Positions 7,573 to 14,144 of a stretch of DNA of 39,352 bases are shown piece after piece. A program made the translations under genes and the position numbers. Origin of the DNA: an uncultured Acetatifactor sp. (lineage in GTDB: Bacteria > Bacillota > Clostridia > Lachnospirales > Lachnospiraceae). Under the pieces are notes generated by a model. It was not told where the DNA came from and ran no database searches. It was given only the letters and a program-made list of their open reading frames with translations. The stretch spans positions 1 through 39,352 of the forward strand of contig CANQWM010000029.1 of the NCBI GenBank assembly GCA_947627535.1. Reading direction: 5' to 3'. Each line of letters opens with the position of its first letter. The first letter of the stretch is position 1.

Positions 7573-8235
7573 ATGATTTTCTGCGTGGAGGATGACGACG
7601 GAATCCGGGATTTAATGATATATGCCCTGAGCGCGGCGGGTTTTACGGCTGTGGGCTTTTCAGACGGGGCGGCCTTTTGGGATGCGCTTCATGAGGAGGC
7701 CCCGGAACTGGTGCTTCTTGACATTATGCTTCCCGGCGAGGACGGCATCTGCATTTTGAAGCGGCTGCGGGCAGACGGCAATAAGGTGCCGGTCATCATG
7801 GCTACGGCAAAAGGAACGGAGTATGATAAGGTGATCGGGCTGGATCTGGGCGCGGACGACTATCTTGCAAAGCCTTTTGGCATGATGGAAATGGTGTCCC
7901 GTGTGAAAGCGGTGCTCCGCCGCACCTCCCAGCTGCCTCAAAAGGAGGTGCTGTCCTTGGACGGCATCCTGATGGACACGGCGCAGCACATTGTAACGGT
8001 AGACGGAACGCGGGCAGAGCTTACCTTTAAGGAATACGAACTGCTCCGGAAATTTATGGAAAATCCCGGGCGGGTGTTCACCCGGGACCAGCTTTTATCA
8101 AGTATATGGGGCGATGGGTATATAGGAGAAACCCGCACGGTGGATGTTCATATCGGTACGCTGCGCAGCAAGCTGGGGCGTTTGGGCGAGCGTATTGAAA
8201 CAGTGCGCGGCGTTGGTTATCGTTTGGAGGCGTAA
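7573..8235 (+). CDS. phoP: Phosphate response regulator, OmpR/PhoB family
   Basis: ATG 7573 with GAAGGAGAG upstream. The 220-aa protein has a receiver domain with acidic pocket EDDD (6-9), phospho-acceptor Asp50 in LLDIMLPGEDG, a conserved Thr/Ala switch (ATAKG near 78) and Lys near 101 in AKPFG, then a winged-helix DNA-binding domain (about 125-219, with TFKEYELLRKFMENPGRVFT and TVDVHIGTLRSKLG). It is the likely activator of the Pho box at 3380. phoP and phoB are interchangeable names here; placement after pstSCAB-phoU supports the phosphate role. Confidence 0.85.
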   Translation: MIFCVEDDDGIRDLMIYALSAAGFTAVGFSDGAAFWDALHEEAPELVLLDIMLPGEDGICILKRLRADGNKVPVIMATAKGTEYDKVIGLDLGADDYLAKPFGMMEMVSRVKAVLRRTSQLPQKEVLSLDGILMDTAQHIVTVDGTRAELTFKEYELLRKFMENPGRVFTRDQLLSSIWGDGYIGETRTVDVHIGTLRSKLGRLGERIETVRGVGYRLEA

Positions 8236-8236
8236 A

Positions 8237-9901
8237 ATGACAAAACGAATTTTCCGGTCGATCTGCCTTGTGGCAATCGCGGTTTTCCTTGCTTCTGTGG
8301 GGCTCTTTCTCTGTGTGCTCTATGATTATTTTGGAAATGTCCAGCAAAGGGGGTTAAGGACACAGACGGAGCTGGCCGCACAGGGCGTCCAGACTGTGGG
8401 GGCCGAATATTTTGAGGGACTTTCTCCGAAAGGCTACCGTATTTCCTGGATCAATGGGGACGGCAGTGTGCTCTACGACAGCGAAGCGGACTTTTCTGAA
8501 ATGGAGAATCACCTTGCGCGCGAGGAGATCAAAGAGGCGCTTGAATCCGGTTACGGCGAGAGCTCCCGGTATTCCGTTACCTTGATGGAACGTACTTTGT
8601 ACAGTGCGAAAAGGCTGCCAGATGGGACGGTGCTCAGACTTTCCGTGGCGCAAAGCACGCTCTTTACGCTGCTGCTTGGAATGACGCAGCCCATCCTCCT
8701 TATCATTGCAATTGCCCTCGGGATTTCCTTTTGGCTGGCCCATCGTCTTTCCAAACACATTACCGCACCTTTAAATCAGCTGAATTTGGACGATCCGCTG
8801 TCGGGCGAGGGATACGATGAGCTTTCCCCGCTTCTTCGTCGGATCGACGCCCAGCAGCGGCAGATCCGGCAGCAGGAAAGGGAACTGCGCCAAAAGCAGG
8901 AGGAATTTGAGGCTGTTACGGAAAATATGGCGGAGGGCATCCTCCTTCTGAATACGAAAGGCATGATCTTAGGGATCAACCGCGCTGCGGAAACCCTTTT
9001 CGGAACCACCCACGCCTGCATCGGGAAGCACATTTTAGCGGTCAATCGCAGCATAGAAATATCAGAGCTTCTTTCGGAAATAGAAAAAGGCGTACACACG
9101 GAAAAGATCATAGACTTAAACGGCGGAAAATATCAGTTTGCTGTCAGCCCGGTCAGTGAGAGCGGGAATCTTTCCGGTGCGGTTCTTCTCATGCTTGATG
9201 TGACGGAGAAAGAACAGGCCGAACAAATGCGCCGGGAATTTACGGCGAATGTGTCCCACGAACTGAAAACCCCGCTGCATACCATCGCGGGGTGTGCGGA
9301 ACTTCTGGAGAACGGCATGGTGCGCCCGGAGGACAGGGCGAGATTCTATTCTCAGATCCGGGGCGAGGCCGGACGCATGATCTCTTTGGTGGAGGATATT
9401 ATTCGTCTTTCCCATCTGGACGAGGGCGCGGATGATATGAAGCGGGAGCGTGTGGATCTTTATGAACTGGCGGTCGAAACAGCCGGATCGCTTTCCGGCG
9501 AGGCGGAAAGCGCAGGCGTTTCCGTCAGTGTCGATGGAGAAAGCGCTATGGTGGACGGCATCCCGCAGCTTCTTGAGAGTATCGTTTATAATCTTACGGA
9601 CAATGCGATCAAGTATAATCGACAGGGAGGAACGGTAAAGGTGTCGGTGGGGCATTGCCCCGAAGGGGTTCGTCTCCTTGTATCCGACACGGGAATCGGT
9701 ATCCCGAAAGAGTTCTGGGAGCGCATTTTCGAGCGTTTCTACCGTGTGGATAAGAGCCGCTCCAAAGAGCTTGGCGGTACGGGGCTTGGCCTGTCCATCG
9801 TCAAACACGCCGCAAGGCTGCATGACGCGAAAATAGAACTGCAGAGCGTGGAGGGAGAGGGCACGACCATTACCGTTGTTTTCCCGGAGGCAGAAGAATA
9901 A
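8237..9901 (+). CDS. phoR: Phosphate sensor histidine kinase PhoR
   Basis: ATG 8237 lies 1 nt after the regulator stop, with GGAGG at 8226-8230. The 554-aa protein has two membrane segments (about 9-30 and 148-170) bracketing an extracytoplasmic region, a short HAMP-like linker (ITAPLNQL), a coiled-coil stretch (about 205-225), a PAS domain (about 222-320, VTENMAEGILLLNTKGMILG), the H-box with phospho-acceptor His341 in FTANVSHELKTPLHTI, N-box NLTDNAIKYN, G1 DTGIGIP and G2 GGTGLGLSIV. It should phosphorylate the adjacent regulator under phosphate limitation, with PhoU and PstB as upstream inputs. All catalytic motifs are intact. Confidence 0.9.
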   Translation: MTKRIFRSICLVAIAVFLASVGLFLCVLYDYFGNVQQRGLRTQTELAAQGVQTVGAEYFEGLSPKGYRISWINGDGSVLYDSEADFSEMENHLAREEIKEALESGYGESSRYSVTLMERTLYSAKRLPDGTVLRLSVAQSTLFTLLLGMTQPILLIIAIALGISFWLAHRLSKHITAPLNQLNLDDPLSGEGYDELSPLLRRIDAQQRQIRQQERELRQKQEEFEAVTENMAEGILLLNTKGMILGINRAAETLFGTTHACIGKHILAVNRSIEISELLSEIEKGVHTEKIIDLNGGKYQFAVSPVSESGNLSGAVLLMLDVTEKEQAEQMRREFTANVSHELKTPLHTIAGCAELLENGMVRPEDRARFYSQIRGEAGRMISLVEDIIRLSHLDEGADDMKRERVDLYELAVETAGSLSGEAESAGVSVSVDGESAMVDGIPQLLESIVYNLTDNAIKYNRQGGTVKVSVGHCPEGVRLLVSDTGIGIPKEFWERIFERFYRVDKSRSKELGGTGLGLSIVKHAARLHDAKIELQSVEGEGTTITVVFPEAEE

Positions 9902-9913
9902 ACAGGGACTCTG

Positions 9914-10720
9914 TCAAGGAGCAATTTTCCTGTCCATATGTAAAATGTGATTGATGAGCCACTCGGTCAGGAAGGCCATGATCTCTTCCAGCGCGTCCTG
10001 CTGGTTTGCATCGATCTCATTCAGGTCCATCTCGTCCAGACGGCTGACAAAGATTTCATGCGCCGTTTTCTGGGCTTCCAGACCCTTATAGTGGATGCTT
10101 TCCATATATTGTTCTTCATCCTTGAAATGGATCTTTGTATAGGTTCTCAGATCCTCCAGAAGCCGCACGATCTCATCGTATTTGTCCGAAAGCAGGTCAT
10201 TGGCAATGACGTCGTGCACTTCGTTCATGATGCGGAAGAGCTCCCGGTGCTCTTCGTCTATGATCTCTATTCCCGTGAGATATTGTTTCGTAAAGGCATA
10301 GGATGATTTTTTCCACTCATCCAGTGTTACCATCCTGCCGATCATGAGGTCGGAGCCGATGATATGCCGGTAGAGCCACCGGACAAGATAGGTCAGAAGG
10401 TCTTCCAGCAGTTCATCCTCATTATGGCTTTTCAGAATAGTGTCCGCCTCGATCATTTTTTCGCTGAACTCAAGGTGCTGCTTCCGCTGAAGCGCCAGCT
10501 CGGGATGATTGATCTTTTCCATATATGCTTCTTCGTGCTTAAAATGCTCATCCGCGTAATTCTCCAGGCGCAGGATCAGCTCACAGATGTGGTCGTGCTT
10601 GTCGTTGATAAACGGATTCTGCAGCAGATCGTGCATTTCCCCGATCAGCTGGAACAATCCTCTATGCTCTTCATCGATCTGATCAACGCCGATCAGACAG
10701 TCATCCGTAAAATGAAACAT
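9914..10720 (-). CDS. Tandem bacteriohemerythrin
   Basis: Start at 10720 (minus) with AGGAGG in front. The 268-aa protein is two hemerythrin four-helix bundles in a row. Domain 1 metal ligands: His19 (DEEHRGLF), His59 and Glu63 (HFKHEEAYM), His82, His119 and Asp124 (HIIGSD). Domain 2: His158 (DEEHRELF), His198 and Glu202, His221, His258 and Asp263 (HILHMD). In both domains the usual His four residues before His82/His221 is Gln (Gln78, Gln217). Hemerythrins bind O2 at a di-iron centre; in anaerobes they may scavenge or sense oxygen. It converges on phoR with a 12-bp gap. Confidence 0.9.
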   Translation of the reverse strand: MFHFTDDCLIGVDQIDEEHRGLFQLIGEMHDLLQNPFINDKHDHICELILRLENYADEHFKHEEAYMEKINHPELALQRKQHLEFSEKMIEADTILKSHNEDELLEDLLTYLVRWLYRHIIGSDLMIGRMVTLDEWKKSSYAFTKQYLTGIEIIDEEHRELFRIMNEVHDVIANDLLSDKYDEIVRLLEDLRTYTKIHFKDEEQYMESIHYKGLEAQKTAHEIFVSRLDEMDLNEIDANQQDALEEIMAFLTEWLINHILHMDRKIAP

Positions 10721-10857
10721 AAGAATATACCTCCTGCCGTGAAAGAGTACGGGCTTTTTCAGCCTGGTACGATAAATCTGATGTTACTATCATATCACAG
10801 AACGGCTCCAAAGAGAATGCTTTTCTTTCTAAAAAATGCAAAAAAGGAAAAAACAGG

Positions 10858-10886
10858 TTGACAGCTGTTTAAAATGCCGTTATACT
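10858..10886 (+). promoter_or_regulatory. Strong promoter for the leader-ABC operon
   Basis: Perfect TTGACA at 10858-10863, 17-bp spacer, TATACT at 10881-10886. Transcription would start near 10893, giving a leader of about 300 nt before the first ABC gene. Confidence 0.8.
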
Positions 10887-10924
10887 AGGAAGCGGTCAAA
10901 AAAATAAGAAAGGAGGCAAAGATC

Positions 10925-11005
10925 ATGACCAGAAGAACTACCGGAACTATTTTAATGAAGAAAAGTTACCTTTGTCTCCCGACATATGGCAGGTTATGTT
11001 TCTGA
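10925..11005 (+). CDS. Candidate 26-aa regulatory leader peptide
   Basis: AGGAGG at 10911-10916 stands 8 nt before ATG 10925, one of the best ribosome sites in the window. The 26-codon frame begins MTRRTTGTILMKKSY and ends PTYGRLCF, stopping at TGA 11003-11005. It is too short for an ordinary enzyme and sits between a consensus promoter and an intrinsic terminator (11037-11070), the arrangement of ribosome-mediated attenuation. The best-known parallel is BmrB, the leader peptide of the B. subtilis heterodimeric ABC exporter BmrCD, whose translation state under ribosome-targeting drugs sets read-through. No homology to BmrB is claimed; the similarity is in layout. Confidence 0.6.
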   Translation: MTRRTTGTILMKKSYLCLPTYGRLCF

Positions 11006-11036
11006 CCGAATCCGCAAGGAAAAGGAAGAATACAGT

Positions 11037-11070
11037 ACCGTGGCTGTTTCGGAAGCCACGGTATTTTTTT
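11037..11070 (+). terminator. Attenuator-type intrinsic terminator in the ABC operon leader
   Basis: ACCGTGGCT (11037-11045) pairs perfectly with AGCCACGGT (11054-11062), 8-nt loop, followed by A and seven T (11064-11070). It lies 31 nt after the leader-peptide stop and 130 nt before the ABC gene, so it would end most transcripts unless it is prevented from forming. I could not identify a strong antiterminator by eye; a weak candidate is CGGAACT in leader codons 6-9 against AGTACCG on the 5' arm. Confidence 0.75.
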
Positions 11071-11093
11071 GTGCGGACAACGGCCCGGACGGG

Positions 11094-11193
11094 GCTGCCT
11101 GCGGATGAACCCGCAGGCAACCCGGCAGCGGGCAAAGAGCCTGATATGCGGGGGAAATTGACCGGATGGACGCCCGGAAAAGCGTCCAAGGGG
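11094..11193 (+). promoter_or_regulatory. Structured leader RNA between attenuator and first ABC gene
   Basis: Several further stems are visible: GCCTGCGG (11097-11104) with CCGCAGGC (11111-11118); a competing GCTGCC (11094-11099) with GGCAGC (11124-11129); and GGACGC (11168-11173) with GCGTCC (11182-11187), directly abutting the ribosome site AAGGGG at 11188-11193. The last could limit ribosome access. I recognise no known riboswitch class. Confidence 0.5.
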
Positions 11194-11200
11194 TATGGAA

Positions 11201-13519
11201 ATGAAATTACCGAAAAGTTTTATCAGTGTGATCAAAAAATACGGCGTTGCGGAGGAAGACGTTATTTTTACGGCGGTTGCGGACTTTGACAGCGAATACC
11301 GCTTCGCGGATTCGATTGTGGCGCTGACGAAGGGGCAGTTGATCTATGCGGCTTATCCCTATCGGGAAAAGGCGGAGTACCGGTTCGGCGGCTATGCGGG
11401 ATGGCAGATTTCGGAGGACGCCGTTTTAGCGGAGGAACCCGCGCTGCAGATTTTCGACCTGGAGCGGGTGGAAAAGCTGGAGGTCATCCGAGAGGTGGGT
11501 ACAGGCGTCCTGATGGCAGTCATCGACGGGGAAGAGCGGAATCTCTGCCATTTTTCAAACACCAGACTGGAAGCATTTCTGAGACTGGGAAGGCTTTTGG
11601 AAAAAATAAAAAAGGGCGATGACATCCAGCCGGAAGATCTGGACGTGAAAAAGGGAAGAGAGTGCTGTCCGAAATGCGGAATGATCTATCCCGACCAGGA
11701 GCGGAAGATCTGTCCCAAGTGCATGGACAAGAAATCCATCCTGCTGCGGGTGATCTCTTATTTTAAGCCTTATAAGCTGAGTCTTGCCGTGATGGTGCTT
11801 TGCTATCTGGGGACGGTCGCGCTGGATCTGGTCTGGCCGTATCTGAGCGGAACCGTTCTCTATGACCGTGTACTGGCGAAGGACGACGCTTTCCTGAGGA
11901 TGCTGCGGCTTCCTGCAGGACGATATGTGACGGCCCTGGTTATGCTTGTGATCACAATGATCGTGACGAAGATCGCAATGCAGGCGCTTGGAATCCTCCA
12001 GGGGGTCCTGACCGCACGAATCGCGCCGGAGGTTGTGGCAAAGCTGAAAAGCCAGGTGTTTTCCTCCATGGGAAGGCTGTCGATCAGCTTTTATTCCAGA
12101 AGGCAGACCGGCGGCCTGATGACCAGGGTGTCGGATGACGCGGAGGAGATCTCCAGCTTTTTTATTGATGGGATCCCCTATTTCTTTATCAATGTGGGAA
12201 AGCTCCTTGCAACCTGTGCCATTATGTTTCTGCTGAGTCCCCTGCTGGCGCTGGTCTCCATCCTGTTTATGCCGCTGCTGGTGATCGTAAGCCTTCATAT
12301 GACGCCCCATCTGTGGCACTATTATGGGAAACGGCACCGTGCCAACAGAAGGCTGAACTCCCAGATGAACGAGAACTTTACCGGCGCCAGGGTGGTCAAG
12401 GCGTTCGGGCAGGAAGAGCAGGAGATGACCCGGTTTGACAAAAGCAATAAAAGGGTGCGGGGCGCGGAGCTGGATCTTGTAAAATACGACAATAAGTTTT
12501 TTGCCCTGTACTGTTCTGTGGAGGATATTATCAGCTTCCTTGTATGGGCGGTGGGCGGCGCGCTGATCATTGGCGGTTCCCATATTGAGGTGGGAATGCT
12601 GTTGACATTTTCCGGTTATGTGGGTCAGATGAAAGGACCGCTGGAATTCATGTCCCGCATTATCCGCTGGTATTCTAACTGTATGAACTCCGCCCAGCGT
12701 ATGTTTGAGATCATCGACGCCGTGCCGGAGGTAAAGGAGGCGCCCCAGCCGCTGCGGCCCGAGACGCTGCGGGGCGAGATCGAGCTGAAAAATGTGACCT
12801 TCAGCTATGACGCCCACAAGCCGATCTTAAAGGACGTCAGCTTTCATGTGAACGCGGGAGAGGTATTCGGAATTGTGGGAAGATCCGGCTCCGGCAAATC
12901 CACGCTGGTGAACCTGATTTCCCGGCTGTATGACACGGACGAGGGAGAAGTGCTGGTAGACGGTGTCAACGTAAAGCAGTATGGTTTCCGGGAGCTTCGC
13001 AGAAATGTGGCAATGGTGTCTCAGGAAACTTATATCTTCATGGGCACCGTAGCGGAAAACATTGCCTACGCAAGGCCGGAGGCTACAAGGGAGGAGATCG
13101 TGCGCGCGGCGGTTCAGGCCAACGCCCACGATTTTATCTGCCGGATGCCGGAAGGGTACGATACGCTTCTGGGCTCCTCCAGCCGGTCGCTGTCGGGCGG
13201 AGAGAAGCAGCGGATTTCCATCGCCAGGGCCATTCTGGCGGATCCAAGGATCCTGATCCTGGACGAGGCCACGTCGGCGGTGGATACGGAGACGGAGCTT
13301 GCCATCCAGAAATCCCTGGAGAGGCTGGAGAAAGGGCGGACGGTGCTTTCCATCGCCCACAGGCTGTCCACGCTTCGCAACGCCACCCATCTGATCGTGC
13401 TGGATGAGGGAAGGATCACGGAGTCGGGGACCCACGAAGAGCTTCTTGCAAAGAAGGGAACCTATTACAAACTGAGCGAACTGCAGACCAAAGCCCTTGC
13501 CATGCGGGGCATCGAGTAA
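11201..13519 (+). CDS. ABC exporter half-transporter with N-terminal PH-like domain and zinc ribbon (subunit 1)
   Basis: Start chosen at ATG 11201 because AAGGGG ends 7 nt before it; ATG 11195 is too close. The 772-aa protein has an extra cytosolic N-terminus: a beta-rich domain at about 20-130 (ALTKGQLIYAA, FDLERVEKLEVIREVGTGVL, MAVIDGEERN), which by eye resembles a bacterial PH-like domain, then a four-Cys zinc ribbon CPKC (156-159) and CPKC (171-174). A type-I exporter membrane domain with six helices follows (about 185-490), then the ATPase: Walker A GRSGSGKST (about 560-568), signature LSGGEKQ (about 664), Walker B ILILDEATS with intact catalytic Glu, and switch AHRLST. Ordinary half-exporters are about 580 aa; the extra 180 residues are the odd part. 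Probably pairs with the 14145 product. Substrate unknown. Confidence 0.85.
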   Translation: MKLPKSFISVIKKYGVAEEDVIFTAVADFDSEYRFADSIVALTKGQLIYAAYPYREKAEYRFGGYAGWQISEDAVLAEEPALQIFDLERVEKLEVIREVGTGVLMAVIDGEERNLCHFSNTRLEAFLRLGRLLEKIKKGDDIQPEDLDVKKGRECCPKCGMIYPDQERKICPKCMDKKSILLRVISYFKPYKLSLAVMVLCYLGTVALDLVWPYLSGTVLYDRVLAKDDAFLRMLRLPAGRYVTALVMLVITMIVTKIAMQALGILQGVLTARIAPEVVAKLKSQVFSSMGRLSISFYSRRQTGGLMTRVSDDAEEISSFFIDGIPYFFINVGKLLATCAIMFLLSPLLALVSILFMPLLVIVSLHMTPHLWHYYGKRHRANRRLNSQMNENFTGARVVKAFGQEEQEMTRFDKSNKRVRGAELDLVKYDNKFFALYCSVEDIISFLVWAVGGALIIGGSHIEVGMLLTFSGYVGQMKGPLEFMSRIIRWYSNCMNSAQRMFEIIDAVPEVKEAPQPLRPETLRGEIELKNVTFSYDAHKPILKDVSFHVNAGEVFGIVGRSGSGKSTLVNLISRLYDTDEGEVLVDGVNVKQYGFRELRRNVAMVSQETYIFMGTVAENIAYARPEATREEIVRAAVQANAHDFICRMPEGYDTLLGSSSRSLSGGEKQRISIARAILADPRILILDEATSAVDTETELAIQKSLERLEKGRTVLSIAHRLSTLRNATHLIVLDEGRITESGTHEELLAKKGTYYKLSELQTKALAMRGIE

Positions 13520-13539
13520 ACGGGAAGAGAGGGAAGAGT

Positions 13540-14115
13540 ATGGAAGAGGAAAACAGGGGAATGGATCTCCTTGACCTGCAGGAATTTGACGAAGAGGCGT
13601 TAAAGAAGGAGTCGGAAGAACTGCTGGAGATGAGATTTTTGACAAAAGATAACGCGGTGTTTCACCGGACGGAGGGCGGTTTTGTGTCCCTTGAATTTGG
13701 GGACAGGAAGTACGACAGGGTGGGAATCTATCTGACATTCCCGCTGACGGAGCCGGAGGAGTATATCTCTGTCCGGGAGGCGGACGAGAAGGCAAAGGAG
13801 ATCGGCATCATCGAAAAGCTGTCGCAGCTTGAGAAGGACCAGCAGGACATGATCCGGGAACAGATCCGGCTGCGGTACTTTATGCCTGTGATCACGAAGG
13901 TGCTGGATATCAAGGACGAGTACGGTTATGCCTACTGGAACGTGACTACAAGCTTCGGGGCCTGCAGGTTTACCACAAGGATGAGCGGAGACGCCGTGAT
14001 CCTGCTGGGTGAGGCACGAATGATGGTGACGGACATCGACGGCAACCGGTATGAGATTCCGGACTTTTACAGACTCAGCGTGACGGAACGGAAAAAGCTG
14101 GATCTGTTTATTTAA
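13540..14115 (+). CDS. DUF1854 family protein between two ABC exporter genes
   Basis: ATG 13540 follows the ABC gene by 20 bp with GAGGGAAG upstream; ATG 13561 is an alternative. The 191-aa soluble acidic protein matches what I know of DUF1854: an N-terminal strand pair with GGFVSLEFGDRKYDRVGIYL, TFPLTEPEEYISVREADEKA, KEIGIIEKLSQLEKDQQDMI, then RYFMPVITKVLDIKDEYGYA YW, and a C-terminal DIDGNRYEIPDFYRL. Known: DUF1854 proteins occur beside ABC transporters, including ones named for cyanophycin metabolism; no biochemical role is established that I know of. Position between the two half-transporters suggests it binds or regulates the assembled exporter (inference). Confidence 0.75.
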   Translation: MEEENRGMDLLDLQEFDEEALKKESEELLEMRFLTKDNAVFHRTEGGFVSLEFGDRKYDRVGIYLTFPLTEPEEYISVREADEKAKEIGIIEKLSQLEKDQQDMIREQIRLRYFMPVITKVLDIKDEYGYAYWNVTTSFGACRFTTRMSGDAVILLGEARMMVTDIDGNRYEIPDFYRLSVTERKKLDLFI

Positions 14116-14144
14116 GGACGCGATACGCGCGGAAACGAGGAAAT

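Noticed and set aside
11555..12817. Long minus-strand open frames opposite the ABC, dnaG and chemoreceptor genes
   Set aside because: They mirror high-GC coding genes on the other strand, lack ribosome sites and show no family motifs.
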